55,151 bases of DNA from an uncultured Alphaproteobacteria bacterium. GTDB lineage: Bacteria; Pseudomonadota; Alphaproteobacteria; Caulobacterales; Hyphomonadaceae. How positions within the stretch are numbered: the stretch's first letter is position 1; each line of letters begins with the position of its first letter. This document shows, in pieces, positions 9,026 to 16,493 of the stretch. Where the stretch lies: positions 1-55,151 of the forward strand of contig CAIMMO010000265.1 of assembly GCA_903842595.1 (NCBI GenBank), in the 5' to 3' direction. The notes under the pieces were generated by a model. That model ran no database searches and had not been told where the DNA came from. It saw nothing but the letters and a program-made list of their open reading frames with translations. The position numbers and the translations under genes are program-made.

Positions 9026-9877
9026 ATGAGCAAGATCGCCTTCCAGGGGGAGCTGGGCGCCAACTCCCATATCGCGTGCCACGAGGTCTATCCGGATCTC
9101 GAGCCGATGCCGTGCCCGACCTTCGAGGATGTGTTCCAGGCGGCGGCCTCAGGCGAGGCGCAACTCGCCATGATCCCTGTGGAGAACTCCATTGCGGGCA
9201 GGGTGGCGGACATCCACCATCTGCTCCCCACCTCGCCACTGCAGATCATTGCCGAGCACTTCATGCCGATCCGCTTCCAGCTGATGGGCCTGAAAGGCTC
9301 ATCGCTCCAGCAGATCAAGGCCGCTCACAGCCACATCATGGGGCTGGGGCAATGCCGGAATTTCCTGCGGGCGCGGGGCATTCTCGCCCGCACCAGCTCC
9401 GACACAGCCGGCGCTGCCCGGGAGGTCCGCGACCTTGGCGACCCGACGCAGGCAGCGATCGCCCCGCGCCTCGCTGCGGAGGTCTACGGCCTCGATATCC
9501 TGGCCGAGAACATCGAGGATGCAGCCCACAACACCACGCGCTTCGTCATCATGAGCCGCGAGGCGAGCATGCCTGACAGGGGCGATGGGAAGGGGTGGGT
9601 CACGGCTTTCGTCTTCCGTGTCCGGAACGTGCCGTCTGCGCTTTACAAGGCGATGGGCGGGTTTGCGACCAACGGCGTCAACATGACCAAGCTCGAAAGC
9701 TACCAGATTGGCGGCTCGTTCTCGGCGACCCAGTTCTATGCGGAGGTCGAGGGCCATCCGGACGATGCCCCGCTGCAACGCGCGCTTGAGGAGTTGGGGT
9801 TCTTCTCGACGCAGGTTCGCCACCTCGGCGTGTTTGCCGCCCACCCCTACCGCACACGCGCAGCATCGTTCGGCTGA
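9026..9877 (+). CDS. pheA: Prephenate dehydratase
   Basis: This is a 283-residue stand-alone prephenate dehydratase, which converts prephenate to phenylpyruvate in phenylalanine synthesis. It starts MSKIAFQGELGANSHIA, the family signature, and contains NSIAGRVADIHHLL and the substrate-site NTTRFVIMSRE. A C-terminal ACT domain (residues about 190-275) has the Phe-binding segment GVNMTKLESYQIGG, implying feedback inhibition by phenylalanine. There is no chorismate mutase domain. No strong ribosome site precedes ATG 9026; an in-frame codon at 8996 is less likely. A 199-base gap separates it from the divergent cytochrome gene. Confidence 0.95.
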   Translation: MSKIAFQGELGANSHIACHEVYPDLEPMPCPTFEDVFQAAASGEAQLAMIPVENSIAGRVADIHHLLPTSPLQIIAEHFMPIRFQLMGLKGSSLQQIKAAHSHIMGLGQCRNFLRARGILARTSSDTAGAAREVRDLGDPTQAAIAPRLAAEVYGLDILAENIEDAAHNTTRFVIMSREASMPDRGDGKGWVTAFVFRVRNVPSALYKAMGGFATNGVNMTKLESYQIGGSFSATQFYAEVEGHPDDAPLQRALEELGFFSTQVRHLGVFAAHPYRTRAASFG

Positions 9878-10333
9878 GCCGGTAGCTAACTTACAAAGCC
9901 CAATCCCGGCCCAACCCGCGTCACATTTGGACGTTGGTGTGCGGCGTTGAAGCAAGGCGCTGCGACACGCCTCCGGGCCGAGACCCCCTGAAATCAGGAC
10001 GAATTCGGGTTGTCAAAGTATTCGATATGTATTCGTTCATGATGCTCAAGACGAAGACACCTTCCGGACACAATTTCTAACATCGACGAAGCCAAGAAGA
10101 CCTGGTGTTGCCAAGTAGTCACCCGGCGGGATTTAATCTCCGACTGCAGCGGAACTGGCTCGCGCCATAACCACTTAAGCTGCATATCGACCCGGCTGGG
10201 TGGATAGATGGCCGGCGACGGACGCCTTCTTCAGGTGGACGGCGCGGCCAGGACTGAAACCAGAGCTGGGTCTTACCGCCGGGATCACGCAATCCCCTCG
10301 GAACCCCGCTCCAGACAAACTGGAGTCTTCCCC
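9878..10333. other. 456-base intergenic segment, locally AT-richer
   Basis: No gene is recognised between pheA and the outer-membrane protein gene. About 10005-10140 is clearly richer in A and T than the surroundings. A 63-codon minus-strand frame (9994-10185) crosses it but shows no family character and no convincing ribosome site. The segment probably contains the promoter and untranslated leader of the outer-membrane protein gene at 10334. A small RNA or a remnant of transferred DNA is possible. Confidence 0.4.
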
Positions 10334-10813
10334 ATGAAACTGAAAATCGCTCTCGCCGCTGCGTCCATGCTTGTCGCGCCGGCCTTCATGACCGCCAACG
10401 CCCAGCAATCGGGCGTCTACGTTTCCGGCGGCTACACCTACTTCGACGGAGATGGCGGCGCTCAACTTGGCGGGATCACTGGCCGCGTCGGCGTTAACTT
10501 CACCCCGAACTTCGCCATCGAAGGCGAGGGCACGTTCGGCGTGACCGACGATTCGGGCACAGAGCTCGACAGCCAGTTCGGCGCCTATGTCGTCGGCAAG
10601 CTGCCGATCAACCCGCAGTTCGACGTGTTCGGCCGCGTGGGCGTCGCCCGTATCGAAACCTCGCCGGGTGGCGATGAAGACGGTCTCGCCTACGGGGCCG
10701 GCGCGCAGTGGAACCTGACATCGCAAGACGGCATCCGCGGCGACTGGACCCGTAACGACTTCGACGCCGGCGATGTGGACGCGTTCTCGCTGTCCTACGT
10801 CCGCAGCTTCTAG
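10334..10813 (+). CDS. Small outer-membrane beta-barrel protein (porin family)
   Basis: This is a 159-residue protein with a Sec signal peptide (MKLKIALAAASMLVAPAFMTANA, cleavage before QQSGVY). Alternating aromatic and Gly strands follow: SGVYVSGGYTYFDGD, GRVGVNFTPNFAIEGEGTFG, FGAYVVGKLPINPQFDVFGRVGVAR, GLAYGAGAQWNL. The end is SLSYVRSF, a terminal Phe that is the outer-membrane assembly signal. The pattern fits an eight-stranded barrel of the OmpA-beta-barrel / OMP_b-brl type. The function is unknown, probably structural or envelope related. It stands alone with its own strong terminator. Confidence 0.85.
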   Translation: MKLKIALAAASMLVAPAFMTANAQQSGVYVSGGYTYFDGDGGAQLGGITGRVGVNFTPNFAIEGEGTFGVTDDSGTELDSQFGAYVVGKLPINPQFDVFGRVGVARIETSPGGDEDGLAYGAGAQWNLTSQDGIRGDWTRNDFDAGDVDAFSLSYVRSF

Positions 10814-10850
10814 TCTGACTGCCCTCAGCAGGGCGCAGGTCTGAAACGAG

Positions 10851-10880
10851 ACACCCCGTGGTCGCCCCACGGGGTGTTTT
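10851..10880 (+). terminator. Rho-independent terminator
   Basis: An 11-base perfect stem (10851-10861 with 10866-10876, arms ACACCCCGTGG / CCACGGGGTGT in the slightly shifted pairing) closes a short loop. It is followed by TTTT, 38 bases after the stop of the outer-membrane protein gene. It should end that transcript. Confidence 0.85.
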
Positions 10881-10920
10881 CGCTTGAGCCGCCGTGCAAG
10901 GATCGGTGCGGGAGGCATGC

Positions 10921-11550
10921 ATGCCCGAGATTCGCATCACCCTGCTCGATCCTGCAGACGCAGTCGGGCTTCAACGCTGCTACGCCATCTATCGCGACGC
11001 GATCCTCAAATCCGAACAGCGCCCCGAAGCAGAATTCAAGGCTCTGTTCTTCAGGCCTGACTATCGCTTCCTCGTCGCTCGGATGGATGAGCAGATTGTC
11101 GGCGTCGCGGTGTCCTGGGCGCCGGAGCAGGCGGACTTCTGGCTATTCGAGTACGCCGCTGTCGCTCCTGAAGTGCGCGGCATGCAGATCGGCTCGCACC
11201 TCCTGCAGGCAAGCGTGGCGATCATTGGTCCGCAGCGCGTAACTCTGGTCGAGGTCGACGCCGACATGGGCTTGGACGAACAGGCGCGCTGCATGCGTTT
11301 CTACCAGCGTCTCGGCGCCCGCCGCCTGCGCGGCCTCAACTACATCCTGCCGCTGGATGCGTTCGGCACACCGCGGCCCTTGATCATGCTTGCGCTCACG
11401 CATCCAAGCGTCGGCGGCGTCTCGGTGATGATCCTGGAAGACTGGCTGCGGCGCATCTACCACGAGGTCTACGGCAAGGGCCTCGACGATCCGCGCCTCG
11501 CGAAGATGATCGATCCGCTGCCGGACCAGATTCAGTTTGACCCGATTTAA
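10921..11550 (+). CDS. GNAT-family N-acetyltransferase
   Basis: This is a 209-residue GNAT protein. The acetyl-CoA pyrophosphate loop is visible in YAAVAPEVRGMQIGSHLLQ (R/Q-x-x-G-x-G/A type), preceded by a beta-4 strand ADFWLFEYAAV and followed by the beta-5 and helix segment VTLVEVDADMG ... CMRFYQRLGARRL. The substrate cannot be read from the sequence; the C-terminal 60 residues are an extension not typical of minimal GNATs. The ATG at 10921 has a GGGAGG ribosome site at good spacing. Its stop overlaps the convergent nudC stop region by four bases. Confidence 0.85.
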   Translation: MPEIRITLLDPADAVGLQRCYAIYRDAILKSEQRPEAEFKALFFRPDYRFLVARMDEQIVGVAVSWAPEQADFWLFEYAAVAPEVRGMQIGSHLLQASVAIIGPQRVTLVEVDADMGLDEQARCMRFYQRLGARRLRGLNYILPLDAFGTPRPLIMLALTHPSVGGVSVMILEDWLRRIYHEVYGKGLDDPRLAKMIDPLPDQIQFDPI

Positions 11551-12530
11551 CCGCGCTCCAGCCATGCCTTGATGACGTGGTGGGCAATCGCAAACGCAGG
11601 TGGGGCGAAGGCGTCCGGATTTGTCCCCGCCATCATCGACCGCGCTTCTTGCCGGGTGAACCACTTCGCGGCTTCGATCTCCGTGGCGTCGATATTTATC
11701 GTGTCCCCGTCTGCCTCAAGGATCAGCCCGATCATCAGCGAGGACGGGAAGGGCCAGGGCTGGCAGAACAGGTAGTCGGCACGTGTCGTGCAGCGCACGC
11801 CAGCCTCTTCGAAGATCTCGCGCGCTGCCGCCTGCTCGATCGTCTCGCCGGGTTCGACGAAGCCGGCAAGGCACGACCAGAAGCCCGGCCGCCAGGCAGC
11901 CTGACGGCCAAGCAGGCACCTGTCATTATGTGTCGCCAGCATGATCGCGACCGGATCGACCCGCGGGAAATGTTCCGCGCCGCAATCCTCGCACTTCCGC
12001 TTCCACCCCGCGTCTTCGACCATGGTGCGCGTCCCGCAATTAGCGCAGAAGCCGTGCCGTCGATGCCATTCAAACAGCGCCCGCGCTGTCGCGGCAGCGC
12101 CTCCCTCGAACGGCGAGAAGGCCGAAGCTGCCGCGCGAAAATCCTCGAACACACCCAGTCCGGCGATCGGCGAACTATCGAGGCTGAACGAGGCGGGCAG
12201 CTCCAGCGCAAACACCGGCGAGCCCTTAACCGTCTCGCCAAGAAACAGACGCTGCGCCTTGGGGCTCAACATCGCCGCCTGCGCGCCAAGCCACAGGATA
12301 GGCCGCCCCGGCGCCAGGCGGGCGCCGATTTGCATCGGCCCCGATGGAGGCGCCGAACCTTCGACCAACGGCATGCCTTCGCGCATCAACAGGATCTGCG
12401 CGCTGTCGGACGCGATCGCGTCATCCAGCCACGTCTTGTCACGCCGGTGATGGGCGGCGCGGTCAAGCCCTGTCGGAACCAGCGGTATGTCGGCGGCGGC
12501 GCGTGACAGGGGCTCTTGCAAGGGGGGCAC
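11547..12530 (-). CDS. nudC: NAD(+)/NADH pyrophosphatase (NudC-type NUDIX hydrolase)
   Basis: This is a 327-residue NUDIX enzyme that hydrolyses NAD(H) to NMN(H) plus AMP and, in E. coli, removes NAD caps from RNA. Domains are an N-terminal NUDIX-like domain, a zinc ribbon (C162, C165, C180, C183), and the NUDIX box from G223 to V245 (GFVEPGET...REIFEEAGV). The family signature is CQPWPFPSS (256-264; the first residue is usually Ser). Translation starts at GTG 12530, which overlaps the stop of the upstream TIR gene as TAGTG, so it depends on translation of the TIR gene. It is convergent with the GNAT gene. Confidence 0.93.
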   Translation of the reverse strand: MPPLQEPLSRAAADIPLVPTGLDRAAHHRRDKTWLDDAIASDSAQILLMREGMPLVEGSAPPSGPMQIGARLAPGRPILWLGAQAAMLSPKAQRLFLGETVKGSPVFALELPASFSLDSSPIAGLGVFEDFRAAASAFSPFEGGAAATARALFEWHRRHGFCANCGTRTMVEDAGWKRKCEDCGAEHFPRVDPVAIMLATHNDRCLLGRQAAWRPGFWSCLAGFVEPGETIEQAAAREIFEEAGVRCTTRADYLFCQPWPFPSSLMIGLILEADGDTINIDATEIEAAKWFTRQEARSMMAGTNPDAFAPPAFAIAHHVIKAWLERG

Positions 12531-13216
12531 TAAAGCTTCCTGATATTGCCTCGGAAGCGCTCTATTGCACGCCGCTGCGCCAGCACGCCATAGGCGCCCA
12601 GCGTCAGCACGGTCAGCAGCTTGCGTCCCGCACCGCTCAGGCGCTGCACCGGCCTGCCATGCCCATCGGTCGGGCCCACATAGGCGCTCGCCTGCATCAG
12701 GGGTGCATGCACGGGATCGACCGTTTCGCGAATCATCGCGCCGATCGCAGCATCGAGCCGGCGCTCTTTCTCCTCGAACGATTCAGCGGGAGGCGGGGGC
12801 GGAGGGGCAGGAACCGCCAGCTTGCCGGCAAGCCGCGCCAGCAGGTCCGCCAACTCCTCGACCCGCGTCATGGGCTCGGGATGCGCCTCGACCCAGTTGC
12901 GGTCGGCCAGCAGATGCAGATAGCCGCCCTTGGGCTGGCCCTGCTCGATCAGGAACGGAACGACAGGCTTGCCGAGCGAATCCGCCAGCGCTGCCTGCCG
13001 CCGCATATGGTCGGTCCGATTGCATTCCTCAGAGAAGAGCACGGCGACAAGTTCGGCTTCCCGAATGGCTGTATCGACCTCGGCCTCGCTGCTGACCTCC
13101 GCCGGCAGCTTGGCGTCATACCAGACTGAAACCCCGCGCTCATCGAGATTGCGCGCCAGATATGCCGCCAGCTCCCGGTCGCCTCGTGCGAAAGAGATGA
13201 AGACGTCATGGCTCAT
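12530..13216 (-). CDS. TIR-domain protein coupled to nudC
   Basis: This is a 228-residue protein with an N-terminal TIR_2-type domain (residues 3-125): strand A DVFISFARGDRELA, BB-loop region VSVWYDAKLPAE, strand C LVAVLFSEE and strand D KPVVPFLIEQ. Bacterial TIR domains often cleave NAD+ using a Glu in the W-C-x-x-E helix; the aligned segment here is DHMRRQAA, with Gln at 74, so NADase activity is doubtful. A Pro-rich linker (137-144) leads to a basic C-terminus with a hydrophobic stretch (198-213) that could contact the membrane. ATG 13216 starts a two-gene operon with nudC. Defence, NAD signalling or a scaffold role are all possible. Confidence 0.82.
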   Translation of the reverse strand: MSHDVFISFARGDRELAAYLARNLDERGVSVWYDAKLPAEVSSEAEVDTAIREAELVAVLFSEECNRTDHMRRQAALADSLGKPVVPFLIEQGQPKGGYLHLLADRNWVEAHPEPMTRVEELADLLARLAGKLAVPAPPPPPPAESFEEKERRLDAAIGAMIRETVDPVHAPLMQASAYVGPTDGHGRPVQRLSGAGRKLLTVLTLGAYGVLAQRRAIERFRGNIRKL

Positions 13217-13332
13217 GCCGGCAGTGCTCCGTGTTCAGCCTGGAGGGCGGACCGCACGGGCGCCCCCGGTCTGACAGGAGATAATTCCATGACCAGCAAA
13301 GGCGTCCCCCGACGACTCATTCACCTCGAACA

Positions 13333-13361
13333 TTGCAGGGTGGCGCCTGACTTCCTATAAG
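13333..13361 (+). promoter_or_regulatory. Sigma70-type promoter of the SRP RNA
   Basis: TTGCAG (13333-13338) and TATAAG (13356-13361) are separated by 17 bases and lie five bases before the predicted 5' end of the SRP RNA. The spacing and position are canonical for a housekeeping promoter. Confidence 0.7.
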
Positions 13362-13365
13362 GAAA

Positions 13366-13461
13366 GTGCAGGCTGGTCGCGGACGGGCGGTTCGCCAACC
13401 CGGTCAGGTCCGGAAGGAAGCAGCCGTAACGAGTTTAGCTCGGGTCGTGGCCAGCCTGCAC
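13366..13461 (+). ncRNA. ffs: Signal recognition particle RNA (bacterial small type)
   Basis: The domain-IV core is present: GGTCAGGTCCGGAAGGAAGC at 13402-13421, containing the GGAA tetraloop, followed by AGCC. The ends pair over a long terminal stem: 13366-13376 (GTGCAGGCTGG) with 13451-13461 (CCAGCCTGCAC), 11 perfect base pairs. This RNA binds Ffh and FtsY for cotranslational membrane targeting. Total size is about 96 bases, as expected for the short bacterial form. It sits between the TIR gene (divergent) and dnaX; this placement near dnaX is common in alphaproteobacteria. Confidence 0.95.
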
Positions 13462-13546
13462 CTCACGCCATCTCATTCCACAGCAGATTCCAGAGGTTGG
13501 CTCCGCTAGGTTGGCGATTCGGCTGCTTGTGGGCCATATAGAACCC

Positions 13547-15442
13547 ATGGCCTCGAAGAAGCCTCCGAAACCGCCCGAAGATGGGCCTGTGGATGATGTT
13601 GCGGAACCCCGCGACACGCTTACCGCGTCCATGTTCGGCGATGATGTTCCGCTCGGCCCGCCCGCCTACCAGGTACTGGCCCGCAAATACCGCCCGACCC
13701 GGTTCGAGGACCTTGTCGGGCAGGAGGCCATGGTCCGCACGCTCACCAATGCGTTCAGGACCGGCCGCATCGCGCACGCCTTCATGCTCACCGGCGTCCG
13801 CGGCGTCGGCAAGACGACCACAGCGCGCCTGCTGGCGAGGGCGCTGAACTACGAAACAGCCGAGGTCCACCAACCGTCGATGCAGCTTGACCCGCCAGGC
13901 GTGCACTGTGCAGCCATCATGGAAGGCCGTCACCCCGACGTGCTCGAACTCGACGCTGCCTCCAACACCGGCATCGACAACATGCGCGACCTGCTGACCG
14001 GCGCGCGCTACGCGCCTGTCAATGCGCGCTACAAGGTCTACATCATCGACGAAGTGCACATGCTCTCGACTGCAGCATTCAACGCGCTGCTGAAGACGCT
14101 GGAAGAGCCGCCGCCACATGTGAAGTTCATCTTTGCGACGACCGAGATCCGGAAAGTCCCCGTCACCGTCCTGTCGCGTTGCCAGCGATTCAACCTGCAG
14201 CGCTTCTCGCCTGAAGCGCTCGCCGATCATCTCGGCAAAATCAGTGCGAAGGAGGGAGCCAACGTCGCGCCCGAGGCTCTCGCGCTGATCGCGCGCGCCG
14301 CCGAAGGCTCGGCGCGCGACGGCCTTTCAATTCTCGATCAGGCCATCGTCCAGGGGGGTGGCGACACCGGGGGTAAGCAGGTAACCGCGGACCAGGTCCG
14401 CGACATGCTCGGCCTCGCCGACCGTTCGCGCGTGCTCGACCTGATGGACCGCATCATTGCTGCCGATCACAAGTCCGCACTCAATGAGGCGACCGCGCTT
14501 CTCGATCAGGGCGCCGATGCGCCGGTGCTGATCAAGGACCTGATGGATGTGGTCGTCGAAGTCTCACGCGCACAGGCCCTGAAGGATGGCTACGTTTTTT
14601 CTGGCCCGTCCGAATGGGGCAAGCGCACCATCGCGATGGCGGGGCAGGTCTCGCCCGCGCAGTCCGCCCGCATGTGGCGGCTGCTCCTGCAAGGCTTCGA
14701 AGATTGCGCTCGCGCGCCCGATCCGCCGTCCGCTGCGCAGATGGTGGTGTTGCGACTTGCCGCGGTCACTGGCCTCCCGTCTCCTGAAGACGCGGCGCGC
14801 ATGCTAGCGGGCGGGGCCGCCGTGCCCGGCCCAAAGTCCCAGCCTGAACCGTCCCGCGCGCCCGAGCGCGCCGACGCCCCCACCGCCACGGCCCTCCCGC
14901 CGCCACCGGCCAGGCCGGTTGCTATGGCCCCACCATCTCACGTCGACGATCATGGCGAGGTTGTCCGTCTCTCATCCCTCCGCGAGATCGTCGCGGAACT
15001 CGACGCCCGCCGCGAGATTGCGCTCAAATACGAGATCGAGCGCTTTGTGCGCCCGGCAGAGATCGATTTCGGTCACTTTCGCTACACAGCAGCGCCGAAC
15101 GCGCCGAATAATCTCTCACAGCGCATCAAGGACTGGCTCGAAGAGGTCACCGGCGTCGAATGGGACGTGCTGCAGTCCACCGACGGCTCGGCCGAAAGCG
15201 TCAAGGAACGCCGCACACGCCGCGGCACCGAAAAGCTGCAGTCCGCCGCGGCCATCCCGCGCATCGCCGAGGCGCTACGGCTTTTTCCTGGCGCCCAGGT
15301 GCTGCGTGTTGACGAGGCAGAGCAGGCCGACGACCTTGATGATCTGGCCCCGCAGCACAACGTCATACATGTCGATTTCGGCCTGCGTGAGCGCGCCGAG
15401 GAAATGATCCCCGATCCCGATGAGCGTGAGGACGACGAATGA
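13547..15442 (+). CDS. dnaX: DNA polymerase III subunits gamma/tau
   Basis: This is the 631-residue clamp-loader ATPase. The N-terminal AAA+ module has KYRPTRFEDLVGQEAMVRTL, Walker A GVRGVGKTTTARLL, Walker B IIDEVHML, sensor 1 FATTE and the arginine-finger SRCQRF. The middle domain III is followed by a Pro/Ala-rich linker (about 425-470) and a tau-type C-terminal domain. The segment that normally holds four zinc-binding cysteines after Walker A (NYETAEVHQP...GVHCAAIMEG) keeps only one Cys. ATG 13547 lacks a strong ribosome site; an in-frame TTG at 13511 is the alternative. The stop overlaps ebfC as ATGA. Confidence 0.96.
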   Translation: MASKKPPKPPEDGPVDDVAEPRDTLTASMFGDDVPLGPPAYQVLARKYRPTRFEDLVGQEAMVRTLTNAFRTGRIAHAFMLTGVRGVGKTTTARLLARALNYETAEVHQPSMQLDPPGVHCAAIMEGRHPDVLELDAASNTGIDNMRDLLTGARYAPVNARYKVYIIDEVHMLSTAAFNALLKTLEEPPPHVKFIFATTEIRKVPVTVLSRCQRFNLQRFSPEALADHLGKISAKEGANVAPEALALIARAAEGSARDGLSILDQAIVQGGGDTGGKQVTADQVRDMLGLADRSRVLDLMDRIIAADHKSALNEATALLDQGADAPVLIKDLMDVVVEVSRAQALKDGYVFSGPSEWGKRTIAMAGQVSPAQSARMWRLLLQGFEDCARAPDPPSAAQMVVLRLAAVTGLPSPEDAARMLAGGAAVPGPKSQPEPSRAPERADAPTATALPPPPARPVAMAPPSHVDDHGEVVRLSSLREIVAELDARREIALKYEIERFVRPAEIDFGHFRYTAAPNAPNNLSQRIKDWLEEVTGVEWDVLQSTDGSAESVKERRTRRGTEKLQSAAAIPRIAEALRLFPGAQVLRVDEAEQADDLDDLAPQHNVIHVDFGLRERAEEMIPDPDEREDDE

Positions 15443-15765
15443 AAGACCTGTCCGACATCATGCGCCAGGCGCAGCAAATGCAGCAGCGCCTGCAGGAAGC
15501 GCAGGAGCGCATGGACCAGATCACGGCCGAGGGCTCCTCGGGCGGCGGCATGGTCAAGGTGACCCTGAAGGGTAAGGGCGAACTGCATGCGCTCGCAATC
15601 GATCCAACCATCATGAACCCGGGCGACAGGGAAATGGTGGAAGACCTCGTCAAGGCCGCGCACTCTGACGCCCGCCGCAAGCTGGATGATGCAATGGCCG
15701 ACGCCATGAAGCAGGCGACCGGCGGCCTCGGCGGTATGCTCCCCGGCTTCAAGCTGCCGTTTTGA
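15439..15765 (+). CDS. ebfC: YbaB/EbfC nucleoid-associated protein
   Basis: This is a 108-residue DNA-binding protein of the YbaB/EbfC family, a homodimer that coats and compacts the nucleoid. The family pattern is clear: an N-terminal helix rich in Gln (IMRQAQQMQQRLQEAQERM), the strand GGGMVKVTLKGKGELHALAID, and the C-terminal helix DLVKAAHSDARRKLDDAMADAM. Its ATG overlaps the dnaX stop (ATGA), a widespread operon. The usual third gene, recR, does not follow. Confidence 0.94.
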   Translation: MKDLSDIMRQAQQMQQRLQEAQERMDQITAEGSSGGGMVKVTLKGKGELHALAIDPTIMNPGDREMVEDLVKAAHSDARRKLDDAMADAMKQATGGLGGMLPGFKLPF

Positions 15766-15785
15766 GCGGCGCTGCGGGACAGCCG

Positions 15786-16103
15786 ATGGGGTGGGCAGGC
15801 TGGATCAAGCAAGGGATCGTGTTCCTCGCAGCGATCGTTACAGTGTGGTTATCCGGCGTCGTGCCTGTGCTCATACTGAAACCGGCCGCCTATGCCGGCC
15901 TGACGCCGATGCAGGTGCTTGCGCAGATGGGCGCTGTCGATGTCTCGGGCCTCGTGCGTGCCTGGCCGATCTTCATTGCGCTCGCAATCTGCCAGGCGCT
16001 TACATTTCACTATGTGAGAAAATGGAGCACGCCGATCTACCTCGCCGGCGTGTTCGCGCTCGGCTTGCTGATGGCGTGGCGTTACTGGACCACCTACGCC
16101 TGA
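15786..16103 (+). CDS. Small integral membrane protein, unknown
   Basis: This is a predicted membrane protein of 105 residues with three hydrophobic helices: WIKQGIVFLAAIVTVWLSGV, LVRAWPIFIALAICQAL and IYLAGVFALGLLMAWRYW. No family is recognised. ATG 15786 is used; a TTG at 15762 overlapping the ebfC stop would add eight residues. It occupies the slot after ebfC where recR often lies and is probably cotranscribed with dnaX-ebfC. It is convergent with the next small membrane-protein gene, nine bases apart. Confidence 0.6.
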   Translation: MGWAGWIKQGIVFLAAIVTVWLSGVVPVLILKPAAYAGLTPMQVLAQMGAVDVSGLVRAWPIFIALAICQALTFHYVRKWSTPIYLAGVFALGLLMAWRYWTTYA

Positions 16104-16112
16104 CCCTGGCTG

Positions 16113-16433
16113 TCAGGCCTGCGGCTTCCGGTTCTTGAGGCGCTCCACGGCTGCGGAGCCCTCCACTTTCGGCATCCGTGTCGGGCTTAGATGCGGGGTC
16201 GGTTTGGGCGCCGCTTTCTTCGGCGCGGGCCGGATACGTCTGAAGATTCGCCACGCCAGCACCCCAAACAGCACTGCCGCGCCGCCGAAGAAGGCTACTG
16301 GCCCCCAGACCGGATGCACGGCGATCTCGAAGACGAAGTTCAGCCCGCCCGGCGTAAAAGCCAGCACCAGCACGACAACCGGAATGGCGACGGCCAGGAC
16401 AGCGAGAATGATTTCGTGCGGCTTCAGATCCAT
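16113..16433 (-). CDS. Small membrane protein with basic Pro-rich tail, unknown
   Basis: This is a 106-residue protein with two membrane helices (EIILAVLAVAIPVVVLVLAF and PVAFFGGAAVLFGVLAWRIF). A cytosolic tail of about 38 residues rich in Lys, Arg and Pro (RRIRPAPKKAAPKPTPHL) ends KNRKPQA. No family is recognised. The coding pattern and clear hydrophobic segments support a real gene; the ATG at 16433 begins MDLKPHEI. It is isolated between convergent genes. Confidence 0.55.
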   Translation of the reverse strand: MDLKPHEIILAVLAVAIPVVVLVLAFTPGGLNFVFEIAVHPVWGPVAFFGGAAVLFGVLAWRIFRRIRPAPKKAAPKPTPHLSPTRMPKVEGSAAVERLKNRKPQA

Positions 16434-16493
16434 GGCTTCACGGTAAGCGCTGGAGGCGGAAGAGGGAAGTTCAGCAATGCGTGAACGACAGCA

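Noticed and set aside
9994-10185. 63-codon minus-strand frame in the AT-richer gap
   Set aside because: No ribosome site and no family match by eye; kept only as a note in the intergenic entry.
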